Assembly: GCA_045531955.1 (NCBI GenBank) | Contig: JAZSFC010000001.1 | Span: forward strand, 1 to 64,000 | Source: SIG299 sp045531955 | GTDB taxonomy: Bacteria > Bacillota > Clostridia > Lachnospirales > Lachnospiraceae | Reading direction: 5' to 3' | DNA length: 64,000 bases | Part shown: positions 51,134-59,271 of the stretch, piece after piece | How positions within the stretch are numbered: position 1 is the stretch's first letter | Layout of the letters: every line of letters starts with the position of its first letter | The notes under the pieces: model-generated | Database searches by the model: none | Told to the model about the DNA's origin: nothing | Seen by the model: only the letters and a program-made list of their open reading frames with translations | Made by a program: the position numbers and the translations under genes

Positions 51134-52870
51134 ATGGCAGGCGCAATTCTTGTGGAAAGAGAGTTATATGTTGACGTTGAAATAAAGGAGGAACAGCTGC
51201 AGGAAATCTATTTATATCAGGTGGATTTCTTAAAAGACCGTACTTTCCGGACAAAGGAATACAATTTCAAAAAAGAGGAACTTCCGGAAGAGGAGCCGCA
51301 GGAAGAGATGACCGAAACCGAAGAGCGTCCGGTGCCACCGGAGCCATTGGAACTGTTTAAGGAACAGTGGGAACTGCTTTGCACGGAAGAGATTCCTGCG
51401 GATGTTTATGCAACCAACGCCATGGACGTTATGACATATGTATTTGAACCGCTTACTAAAAAGTATCCGGACTTTTCCATTATGCCGGAAATCGGTCTTG
51501 GACGCGAGTATATCCACGACTGTGTCAGTATGGGCCGTGTGGTTTCCATGTCTGTGTTTGATGAAGAACAGCATCTTTCTGCCGGAATCCGCAGAAAGAT
51601 GAAAGAACGTTATCATGAATATGTGGATGAAGTAAAGGCCGACCGGGAGTCCCATATTTTTATCCGACAGAAGATTTCACAGGAAATGCCGGTTTTGTTA
51701 TTGTATATCACAGACAAAAATTTCAAGACTAAAAAGCAGGTTATGTTAAACCGCGGCATGAAGGAAGAAACACTGGCGGTAAGACTTAGGGAGATTCTTG
51801 CCCTGTATCCGGAAGCAGACATTATAGTAGATGCGGTTACTCCGGAAATTTACCGTTTATTCAGCAACATAAATCAATTCATGGGAATGGAAAATAAACG
51901 GATTTTGTTCTCTATGGAAAGTATGTTTTCTGCCCTTGGCAGAATGCCGAAATACGAAGAAGATGACATTGTAAAAATGTATCTTTTGTACATCCGAAAT
52001 CAGGAAGAAATGCGCTTGGGTACGTTTGTTCCGGAGCATTTATACAGTGTTCATATGTTTTATCTTCCGGTTCAGATTTCTTCTGAAAAAGCATGGAAGA
52101 AACAGTTTAAGAAGAGTACGGTATGGAAACCAAACGGTAGGGAATGCTATCGGATTTTAGCAGAAGGAGACCTGAAAGGAAAATATATCATCCGCTCCGG
52201 AAAAGAAAATTATATGTTAAAGCTGCGTAGCGTTTCTGTTCAGAGATATTTAAAGAAATATGCGGTAATCCGTCTGGAAGCGGAGAACTATTGTTATCCG
52301 GGTGAGTATGACCAAAGCCGGATAAATCGTTTTGCTTCCTGTTTGTTCAATGGGGAATTTGGAGTGGATTCTCTGGAATTGAAGTTGAAAAACGGAAAGC
52401 AGGCGTATTCCCTGGCTACAATTCCGGCAACCGGTAATGAAAGCCAGTTATGGTTAAACGGACTTCTGCTTCTTGGACAGGAAAAAAAGAAACAGAATAA
52501 GAAAGCTTTGACCTTTACCGCCATGAAAGAAAAAATGTACTGCTTGAACGAAATGGAGATTTCGGACGAAATACAGATTATCCAAAGCGCGGTAATCCGT
52601 GATGCAATGTTTAGAAAGATTGAAGACGCGCTGGCAAAAGCAATCAAACCGGAAAAGAGTGACCGCCCGGCGGGAAGATTATCGAAAGGTCAAAAGAAAG
52701 AAATTAAAAATCTGTATGAAATGTACCGTTACATGGTAGTTTCCTTTGGGGAAGTTTATGAGGCAAGCCAGGATTTTGACCGGAAACTGGCATTTGAAGT
52801 AACAGAAGATGCATTGGAAACAGAGGAAGTAAAAAATCGTCTCAAAGAGAAATTTGACTGCTTTTTCTGA
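51134..52870 (+). CDS. DUF5716-like protein, unknown function
   Basis: A 578-residue cytoplasmic protein. The start, a stretch of beta strands then an acidic Pro/Glu linker at about 50-80, and a body with MSVFDEEQHLSAGIRRKMKERYHEY and RILFSMESMFSALGRMP remind me of the Lachnospiraceae family DUF5716, but I cannot confirm this. No catalytic motif, membrane helix or signal is visible; the C-terminal third is helical and charged. AGGGGCAG precedes the ATG at 51134; an in-frame TTG at 51101 lacks a site. It stands alone between udk (divergent) and rex. Confidence 0.6.
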   Translation: MAGAILVERELYVDVEIKEEQLQEIYLYQVDFLKDRTFRTKEYNFKKEELPEEEPQEEMTETEERPVPPEPLELFKEQWELLCTEEIPADVYATNAMDVMTYVFEPLTKKYPDFSIMPEIGLGREYIHDCVSMGRVVSMSVFDEEQHLSAGIRRKMKERYHEYVDEVKADRESHIFIRQKISQEMPVLLLYITDKNFKTKKQVMLNRGMKEETLAVRLREILALYPEADIIVDAVTPEIYRLFSNINQFMGMENKRILFSMESMFSALGRMPKYEEDDIVKMYLLYIRNQEEMRLGTFVPEHLYSVHMFYLPVQISSEKAWKKQFKKSTVWKPNGRECYRILAEGDLKGKYIIRSGKENYMLKLRSVSVQRYLKKYAVIRLEAENYCYPGEYDQSRINRFASCLFNGEFGVDSLELKLKNGKQAYSLATIPATGNESQLWLNGLLLLGQEKKKQNKKALTFTAMKEKMYCLNEMEISDEIQIIQSAVIRDAMFRKIEDALAKAIKPEKSDRPAGRLSKGQKKEIKNLYEMYRYMVVSFGEVYEASQDFDRKLAFEVTEDALETEEVKNRLKEKFDCFF

Positions 52871-52871
52871 T

Positions 52872-52900
52872 TTGACAAAAATATAACGATGCCGTATAAT
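52872..52900 (+). promoter_or_regulatory. Consensus promoter of the rex operon
   Basis: TTGACA (52872-52877) and TATAAT (52895-52900) with a 17-base spacer: a perfect sigma-A match. A single TTGTTAA half-site (52915-52921) resembles half of a clostridial Rex operator. Confidence 0.85.
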
Positions 52901-52965
52901 GAGCAATAGTTGATTTGTTAAAAAATCAGGATATTTACAGATTTTACTCGGAAGGGGTGCGCGAT

Positions 52966-53607
52966 ATGCAGGTGAAAAATATATCCATTGCGGTAATTAA
53001 AAGATTACCCCGCTATTACAGATATTTAGGAGAATTGCTGGCACATGATGTAGTGCGGATTTCCTCCAAAGAATTAAGTGAAAAAATGGGTATCACGGCA
53101 TCCCAAATCCGTCAGGATTTAAATAATTTCGGTGGTTTCGGACAGCAGGGCTACGGTTATCAGGTAGAGTATCTGTATACGGAAATCGGAAAAATTCTCG
53201 GTTTGGATCAAAAGAATAATTTAATTATTCTCGGTGCCGGAAACTTAGGTATGGCATTAACTAATTCTACGGGCTTACAGCGCAGAGGATTCGAAGTTAT
53301 CGGTATTTTCGATGTAAATCCTGATATTGTAGGAACAACAGTACGCGGCATTACGGTTTCCCACATTGATGAACTGGAAAAATTCATTCAGGAAAACCAG
53401 GTAGATATGGCAGCACTTACCGTGCCAAAGGCAGTAGCGCCAACCTTGGCAGCAAATATTGTAAAATGGGGAGTGAAGGCCATTTGGAATTTTGCTCCTA
53501 CAGATTTACAGCTTCCGCCGGATGTGGTGCAGGAAAACGTGCATTTAACCGAAAGCTTAATGCGTCTTTCTTACAAGAAAAAAGCGGCAGAAGAGGCGAA
53601 GAAATGA
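52966..53607 (+). CDS. rex: Redox-sensing transcriptional repressor Rex
   Basis: A 213-residue Rex protein: an N-terminal winged helix (RLPRYYRYLGELLAHDVVRISSKELSE, read in segments; ITASQIRQDLNNFGGFGQQGYGY) and a Rossmann domain (LIILGAGNLGMAL). It represses fermentation and respiration genes and lets go when NADH is high. AAGGGG selects the ATG at 52966. Its stop overlaps the acpS start (ATGA). Confidence 0.96.
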   Translation: MQVKNISIAVIKRLPRYYRYLGELLAHDVVRISSKELSEKMGITASQIRQDLNNFGGFGQQGYGYQVEYLYTEIGKILGLDQKNNLIILGAGNLGMALTNSTGLQRRGFEVIGIFDVNPDIVGTTVRGITVSHIDELEKFIQENQVDMAALTVPKAVAPTLAANIVKWGVKAIWNFAPTDLQLPPDVVQENVHLTESLMRLSYKKKAAEEAKK

Positions 53608-53963
53608 TTTACGGTATCGGAACCGATTTGATCGAAGTAGAGCGCGTAAAAAAAGCCTATGAGAAAGAATCTTTCCGGAAGAAAATATATACAGAACAGG
53701 AACAGCAACTCATTGCAGAAAATGCCCAAAGGGCGGCAGGTAATTTTGCCATAAAAGAATCGGTAGTAAAGGCTTTTGGTACCGGTTTTGGCAAAATCTC
53801 TGCCATTGATATCGAAGTCTTGCGGGAGCCTTCCGGAAAACCTTATGTAGTGCTTTACGGAGCAGCAAAGGAGCAGGCGGAAGCAGAGCATATTCTGCAA
53901 ATACATGTGTCCATATCCAACACAAAGGAATATGCGGTTGGTTATGTGGTAATGGAGGTTTAA
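53604..53963 (+). CDS. acpS: Holo-[acyl-carrier-protein] synthase
   Basis: A 119-residue AcpS, which attaches 4'-phosphopantetheine to acyl carrier protein. Signature motifs IGTDLIEVERV (Mg-binding Asp) and NFAIKESVVKAFGTG (catalytic Glu and Lys) are intact. The ATG overlaps the rex stop, and nnr follows eight bases on, so rex-acpS-nnr form an operon. Confidence 0.95.
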   Translation: MIYGIGTDLIEVERVKKAYEKESFRKKIYTEQEQQLIAENAQRAAGNFAIKESVVKAFGTGFGKISAIDIEVLREPSGKPYVVLYGAAKEQAEAEHILQIHVSISNTKEYAVGYVVMEV

Positions 53964-53971
53964 AGAAAAAA

Positions 53972-55516
53972 ATGAAATACGCACTTGGTTCGGGTCAGAT
54001 GAAAGCAATAGACCGGTACACCATAGAAACCGTGGGCATTCCGTCCATGGTTCTTATGGAAAAGGCTGCAATGGCGGTGGTGCGTCATACAAAGGAATTG
54101 TGTTCCGAAAAGGATACTATTCTGGCAGTCTGCGGGTACGGCAACAATGGTGGCGACGGTATTGCAGCTGCCAGAATTTTGTTTATGGAAGGCTATCATG
54201 TAGCAATCTATATGGTAGGGGAAAAGGAACGCGCCACGAAAGAAACAAAGCAGCAAATGAAAATTGCTAAAAAAATTGGTGTCCCAATGCTTCGCAAAGT
54301 GAAGTGGGAAGAATATACTGTTATTGTTGATGCTGTTTTCGGCATCGGTCTTACCAGGGCAGTGGCAGGTGAGTTTAGAAAAATTGTGGAAAGCATAAAT
54401 AACAGTGAAGCAAAGGTAGTTGCAGTGGATATTCCGTCCGGTGTCAGTGCAGACGACGGAAAAGTGCTGGGAATTGCTGTAAAAGCAGATGTTACGGTTA
54501 CTTTTGGCTACCAGAAGGTGGGCTGTCTGTTATTTCCGGGCTCAGAATGCGCAGGCCGGGTATTTGTGGAGGATATCGGTTTTGCTAATGGCGGACTTTC
54601 GGAAGCTCCGACAAGATTTTATTTTGACGAAGAGCCGGGCGCATTGCTTCCGATACGTCAGAAAAATTCCAATAAAGGAACCTATGGAAAAGTTCTTGTG
54701 ATTGCCGGTTCCAAAAATATGTCCGGGGCGGCGTATTTTGCAGCTACTGCTGCATATCGCATGGGCTCCGGGTTAGTGCGCATTTTAACAGCACAGGAAA
54801 ACCGTGAAATATTACAGCGGCAGATTCCGGAAGCAATTTTAACTACGTATGAAACTTTGGAAGATGGTATTTCCGAAACTGACGCAGAAAGTATAAAAGA
54901 AGCAGTGGAATGGGCTAGTGTTATTGTGCTCGGACCGGGGCTTGGTATGTCCACCATGAGTGCCAGAATCGTTAATTACGTTATTTGTGAATGTAAGGTG
55001 CCTCTTGTAATTGATGCAGACGGTTTAAATATTATTTCCCGTATGATTTCCGAAAAGGTGCCGGAAGAAGCAGGGGTGGAAGGCAGAATCCGCTATTTAG
55101 CAGAACTTCTTCCTGCAGAAACCATTCTTACACCTCATAAAAAGGAATTGTCGGTACTTACGGGAATTCCTTTGGCAGATTTGGTAGGATGCCTTATTGA
55201 CAGCAGTGCGTCTTGCACGTATAATAATGATTTGATTTATGTAAAAAAGGATGTAAGAACTCTTGTATCCTTTGGCAACTCCGATTACATTAATGTAAGC
55301 GGAAATGACGGTATGGCAACTGCCGGCAGCGGAGACGTACTTGCCGGTATGATTGCAGGTTTACTGGCACAGGGAGAACCGCAGAAAATGGCAGCCATGG
55401 CCGGATGTTTCCTGCATGGCCTGGCAGGGGATGCTGCGGCTAAGAAAAAAGGGCCCCGCTCTATGTTGGCAAGTGATATTTTAGAGGCAATTCCGGAAAT
55501 TCTGCAGGAGGTTTAA
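53972..55516 (+). CDS. nnr: Bifunctional NAD(P)H-hydrate epimerase / dehydratase
   Basis: A 514-residue fusion that repairs hydrated NAD(P)H. The N-terminal half is the epimerase (GIPSMVLMEKAAMAVV, GNNGGDGIAAARIL, DAVFGIGL, AVDIPSGVSADDG). The C-terminal half from about residue 225 is the ADP-dependent dehydratase (GSKNMSGAAYFAATAAYRMGSG, VLGPGLG, GNDGMATAGSGDVLAGM). Length is usual for the fused form. It lies between acpS and alr, a common clostridial order. Confidence 0.95.
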   Translation: MKYALGSGQMKAIDRYTIETVGIPSMVLMEKAAMAVVRHTKELCSEKDTILAVCGYGNNGGDGIAAARILFMEGYHVAIYMVGEKERATKETKQQMKIAKKIGVPMLRKVKWEEYTVIVDAVFGIGLTRAVAGEFRKIVESINNSEAKVVAVDIPSGVSADDGKVLGIAVKADVTVTFGYQKVGCLLFPGSECAGRVFVEDIGFANGGLSEAPTRFYFDEEPGALLPIRQKNSNKGTYGKVLVIAGSKNMSGAAYFAATAAYRMGSGLVRILTAQENREILQRQIPEAILTTYETLEDGISETDAESIKEAVEWASVIVLGPGLGMSTMSARIVNYVICECKVPLVIDADGLNIISRMISEKVPEEAGVEGRIRYLAELLPAETILTPHKKELSVLTGIPLADLVGCLIDSSASCTYNNDLIYVKKDVRTLVSFGNSDYINVSGNDGMATAGSGDVLAGMIAGLLAQGEPQKMAAMAGCFLHGLAGDAAAKKKGPRSMLASDILEAIPEILQEV

Positions 55517-55564
55517 ACTGTAGAAAACGGTACGGCTGACTTTATCTGAAAGGAATAATCTATT

Positions 55565-56737
55565 TTGAAACCAGAGTATTTTCGTGTTTGTGCAAACATT
55601 TCCCTGGACGCAATCCGGGATAACATAAAAAGTGGCAGAGCATTGCTTCCTGCCGGTACCAAAATGATGGGCGTAGTCAAAGCGGATGCTTACGGCCATG
55701 GCGCCGTTCCGGTAGCAAAGGCCATTGAGGATCTTGTGGAGGTATATGGGGTTTCCATGCCGGAGGAAGGTGTGGAGCTTCGCAAAGCCGGACTTACAAA
55801 ACCTATTGTAATTCTTGGCTATACCGCACCGGAAATGGCAGAGCTGGCTATCCGGTATGACATAACCATGGCAGTGTTCCAATCCGAAATTGCCAAACAG
55901 TATAATGAAATCGCAAAGAAATTAAATAAAACTGCAAAGGTACATATTAAACTGGATACGGGAATGAGCCGCATCGGTTATTCCTGCAGTGAAGAAAGTC
56001 TTGCTGATATTGAAACAATTGCAAAGCTTTCCCATGTAGAAATCGGCGGAATGTTTACCCACTTTTCCAAAGCAGATGAAACAGACAAAACCTTTGCAAA
56101 AAATCAGTTAAAAAAGTATATGGACTTTGCTGAAGCGCTGGAAGCAAGAGGCGTATACCTTCCTTGCAAACACGTGTGTAACAGTGCAGGAATTATTGAT
56201 ATTCCGGAGGGCGATCTTGATATGGTGCGTTTTGGCGTTACCATGTACGGGATGTATCCGACGGATGAGGTTACTAAGGAACGTATGCCGGTAACTCCGG
56301 CCATGGAAGTAAAAACCCATATTGCTTACATTAAGACACTGCCGGCAGGCGTAGGTATCAGCTACAGCGGCACCTTTGTTACGGAAAAGGAAACAAGAGT
56401 GGCAACGCTTTCCGTAGGTTACGGTGACGGCTACCCAAGAGGCTTATCCAACGCAGGAAGGGTATTGATTCACGGAAAATCCGCACCGATTCTCGGCAGA
56501 ATCTGTATGGACCAGTGCATGGTGGATGTAACCGACATTCCGGAAGCAAAACAGGGCGATGTGGTAACGTTGCTCGGCAGAGACGGAGATGATTTTATTT
56601 CCGCAGAGGAAATCGGAGCAACCGTAGGTAACTCTTTCCACTATGAGGTGGTTTGCGATATCAGTAAGAGAGTACCGAGAATTTATTACAGAGACGGAAA
56701 AATTGTCGAAATAGTTAGTTTTCTTCCGAGAGAATAA
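55565..56737 (+). CDS. alr: Alanine racemase
   Basis: A 390-residue PLP enzyme making D-alanine for peptidoglycan. PLP Lys39 lies in VVKADAYGHGA, and the second catalytic residue, Tyr, in GISYSGTFV; LDTGMSRIGY and SVGYGDGYPRG are conserved. The start is a TTG at 55565 with AAAGGA upstream. It precedes mazF, as in Bacillus, but without the antitoxin gene. Confidence 0.95.
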   Translation: MKPEYFRVCANISLDAIRDNIKSGRALLPAGTKMMGVVKADAYGHGAVPVAKAIEDLVEVYGVSMPEEGVELRKAGLTKPIVILGYTAPEMAELAIRYDITMAVFQSEIAKQYNEIAKKLNKTAKVHIKLDTGMSRIGYSCSEESLADIETIAKLSHVEIGGMFTHFSKADETDKTFAKNQLKKYMDFAEALEARGVYLPCKHVCNSAGIIDIPEGDLDMVRFGVTMYGMYPTDEVTKERMPVTPAMEVKTHIAYIKTLPAGVGISYSGTFVTEKETRVATLSVGYGDGYPRGLSNAGRVLIHGKSAPILGRICMDQCMVDVTDIPEAKQGDVVTLLGRDGDDFISAEEIGATVGNSFHYEVVCDISKRVPRIYYRDGKIVEIVSFLPRE

Positions 56738-56836
56738 TAGATAAAACACTGAAAGAAACAGAATACGTGAGGAAAAAGCAGGAAATACTAGGAACATCAG
56801 CAGGCTGCTAAAACCTAAAACGGAGTGTGAATTTCA

Positions 56837-57181
56837 GTGGTTATTCGAAGAGGAGATATCTATTATGCAGACTTAAGACCGGTGGTAGGGTCGGAACAGG
56901 GCGGCATCCGCCCGGTGCTCATCGTACAGAACGACGTAGGCAACCGGCATTCCCCAACGGTAATTGTGGCAGCAATTACAAGCAAAATGAATAAAGCAAA
57001 GCTGCCAACCCATATTGAATTATCAAAACGATATGGAATCGAAAAAGATTCCGTGATATTATTAGAGCAGGTCCGGACAATTGATAAATCAAGACTCCGG
57101 GAAAAAGTTTGTCATCTTGACCAGGAGATTCTGTCAAGCGTGAATCAGGCGTTACTTATCAGTTTTGCGCTGGATACATAA
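56837..57181 (+). CDS. mazF: MazF/NdoA family endoribonuclease toxin, no adjacent antitoxin
   Basis: A 114-residue MazF (EndoA) protein: RRGDIYYADLRPVVGSEQGG, RPVLIVQNDVGNRHSPT, VAAITSK and LLEQVRTIDKSRL are all diagnostic. MazF cuts mRNA at short motifs. The start is a GTG at 56837 with GGAG upstream. In Bacillus the antitoxin gene ndoAI lies between alr and ndoA; here the 99-base gap holds no reading frame, so the antitoxin is missing or elsewhere. Confidence 0.92.
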   Translation: MVIRRGDIYYADLRPVVGSEQGGIRPVLIVQNDVGNRHSPTVIVAAITSKMNKAKLPTHIELSKRYGIEKDSVILLEQVRTIDKSRLREKVCHLDQEILSSVNQALLISFALDT

Positions 57182-57218
57182 TCCCCGGTTGTTTTTACGA
57201 AAGGAGAAAAAAATTTTT

Positions 57219-58568
57219 ATGGACGGTCTTCCCATATGCGGAGTGATGTGGCTAATAGGATTTATTGTTTTAAACGCGATTGTTGAGGCAATGGTGACTG
57301 CCTTCGAAAGTGTCAGTGATTCTGCCGTGGAAAAACGGTTGGAGGAGGGTGACAAAAGGGCAAAAAGGGTGCAAAAGCTTTTGGAGCACCATCGCCGTTA
57401 TATAACGGTATCGGATTTGTTGCGGCTGCTTAGTGTATCCGGCATTGCAGTAGTGTATTATATGTATTTTCTGCCGTATTTTAAAGGGCTTTTGCAGAAG
57501 TCTTTTGGTGCTGACGGCCCTGTAGTTTTAACAATAGCGGTTCTTGTGTTGATTACGCTTCTGGCAGTGATGCTTATAGAACTGTTTGCTGTTAAGCTTC
57601 CGAAGAAGCTGGCATTTAAACATGCCGAAGGCTTTTCCTTCGCTTTGGCCGAATTACTTCGCTTCTTCGTAGTTGTTTTAGGACCGGTGGCCTGGCTTAT
57701 CGAAACAATTACCATAGGAATTTTAAAATTATTTCATATCAAGGCTTCTGAGTTGGAAGAAGTGGTAACAGAAGAAGAACTTTTTTCCACCGTGGAAGAG
57801 GCAGCAGAGAGTGGCGTTTTGGAAGCTGACGAAGTGGAAATGATTCAGAATATCTTCGAATTTGATGATAAAGAAGTAAAAGATATTATGACCCACCGCA
57901 CCGGTATGGTTGCCGTAGATGCCGATTGGAACCTGGAAGAAGCCATGAAGTTTATGTTAAATGAGATTTACTCCCGATTTCCGGTTTATGAAGAATCGGT
58001 GGAAAATATCATCGGTATCGTTCATTTAAAGGATGCATTAAAGGTATATATGTCCGGTAATTCCGCAAAAATGAAGCAGCGCAAGGTTCGCAGTATTACC
58101 AGAAAACCGTTCTTTGTACCGGATACCCAGGGCATTGACGTGCTGCTTGAAAATATGCAGAAAAAGAAGTTCCATATGGCGCTTGCCATTGATGAATACG
58201 GCCAGACAGCGGGCCTTGTTACCTTAGAAGACATCCTGGAAGAAATCGTTGGTGACATTCAGGACGAGTACGACCGGGAAGAAGAGGATATGGTTTCCGA
58301 AGCAGAAAATGTTTATCTGGTAAAGGGAATCACCACACTGGCAGATTTGTCCGAAGATATAGGACATGAGATTACCAGCGAAGATTTTGAAACCCTCAAC
58401 GGTCTTATCGTTTCCGCACTTGGTCATATTCCAACCGAGGGCGAGCAGTTTACCATGACCTATCAGGGATGCCAGATTGATATTGTGGAAGTTAAAAATA
58501 AGATGATTACTCTGGCAAGAGTAACCGTGCTTCCGGAAGAAGAGGCTTCCGAGGAAGAGGAAGAATAA
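57219..58568 (+). CDS. CNNM/CorC (hemolysin C-like) membrane protein 2
   Basis: A 449-residue protein with an N-terminal CNNM/DUF21 membrane domain (three or four helices to about residue 190), a CBS pair (DIMTHRTGMVAVDAD; SRFPVYEESVENIIGIVHLKDAL; FHMALAIDEYGQTAGLVTLED) and a CorC/HlyC C-terminus. It is a diverged second copy relative to the protein at 31489; likely in cation transport. AAAGGAG selects the ATG at 57219. It lies 37 bases after mazF. Confidence 0.9.
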   Translation: MDGLPICGVMWLIGFIVLNAIVEAMVTAFESVSDSAVEKRLEEGDKRAKRVQKLLEHHRRYITVSDLLRLLSVSGIAVVYYMYFLPYFKGLLQKSFGADGPVVLTIAVLVLITLLAVMLIELFAVKLPKKLAFKHAEGFSFALAELLRFFVVVLGPVAWLIETITIGILKLFHIKASELEEVVTEEELFSTVEEAAESGVLEADEVEMIQNIFEFDDKEVKDIMTHRTGMVAVDADWNLEEAMKFMLNEIYSRFPVYEESVENIIGIVHLKDALKVYMSGNSAKMKQRKVRSITRKPFFVPDTQGIDVLLENMQKKKFHMALAIDEYGQTAGLVTLEDILEEIVGDIQDEYDREEEDMVSEAENVYLVKGITTLADLSEDIGHEITSEDFETLNGLIVSALGHIPTEGEQFTMTYQGCQIDIVEVKNKMITLARVTVLPEEEASEEEEE

Positions 58569-58586
58569 TAGTGTAAATGAAATGAC

Positions 58587-58612
58587 AGGGCATGAAGTAA
58601 TTCATGCCCTGA
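58587..58612 (+). terminator. Hairpin between the CNNM and rlmH genes
   Basis: CAGGGCATGAA (58587-58597) pairs perfectly with TTCATGCCCTG (58602-58612), 11 base pairs with a 4-base loop. The following ATTTGT is a poor T-run, so it may slow RNA polymerase or be a processing signal instead of a full terminator. Confidence 0.5.
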
Positions 58613-58627
58613 TTTGTAGGAGAAGTT

Positions 58628-59107
58628 ATGAAAATTACAGTGTTATGTGTAGGTAAAATTAAGGAAAAGTACTTTACGGGAGCCATCGAAGAATATTCCA
58701 AGCGATTGTCCCGTTATTGCAAGCTGGAAATCATCGAAGTGGCAGATGAAAAGACGCCGGATGGTGCCTCGGAAGCATTAGAGGAGCAGATTAAGCAGAA
58801 GGAAGCAGAACGTCTGATGAAATACATTCCGGATGATGCATATGTTTGTGTCCTTGCGATTCTTGGTAAGCAATTAACTTCGGAAGAACTTTCGGAGAAA
58901 ATCAATGAGTTAGGGGTACGCGGCACCAGCCATATTGTGTTTGTCATTGGTGGTTCTTTGGGACTGGCAGAGTGTATAAACAAGCGGGCAGATTATTTGC
59001 TCAGCTTTTCCAAGATGACATTTCCGCACCAGTTGATGAGAGTAGTATTACTGGAGCAGATTTACAGAAGCTATAGAATCATGATGGGGGAACCGTATCA
59101 TAAGTAA
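58628..59107 (+). CDS. rlmH: 23S rRNA (pseudouridine1915-N3)-methyltransferase
   Basis: A 159-residue SPOUT methyltransferase (RlmH/YbeA) that methylates pseudouridine 1915 of 23S rRNA. MKITVLCVGKIKEKYF, ILGKQLTSEELSEKI, FVIGGSLG and the C-terminal FPHQLMRVVLLEQIYRSYRI motif are all present; the end RIMMGEPYHK is the conserved C-terminus. Length is normal. Confidence 0.96.
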   Translation: MKITVLCVGKIKEKYFTGAIEEYSKRLSRYCKLEIIEVADEKTPDGASEALEEQIKQKEAERLMKYIPDDAYVCVLAILGKQLTSEELSEKINELGVRGTSHIVFVIGGSLGLAECINKRADYLLSFSKMTFPHQLMRVVLLEQIYRSYRIMMGEPYHK

Positions 59108-59111
59108 ACAA

Positions 59112-59150
59112 AAAATGAGGTGTGCATATTTCTAGGCACACCTCATTTTG
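59112..59150 (+). terminator. rlmH terminator
   Basis: AAAATGAGGTGTGC (59112-59125) pairs perfectly with GCACACCTCATTTT (59136-59149). Confidence 0.85.
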
Positions 59151-59271
59151 CATTATACAACATTTCGAAAAACAAGTCTATACTTTTTTGAAAAAAATGT
59201 TAGAATTGTTTTGTAGCAAAGAAACAGTGATGGGATGAGCACGACAAGCAGTAAAGAGAAGGAGAAAACCA

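Noticed and set aside
52901..52965. Rex operator in the rex leader
   Set aside because: Only one half-site (TTGTTAA at 52915-52921) is present; the second half needed for a Rex palindrome is missing, so I do not call an operator.
56738..56836. Small antitoxin gene upstream of mazF
   Set aside because: The 99 bases contain no open frame long enough and no ribosome-binding site other than that of mazF.
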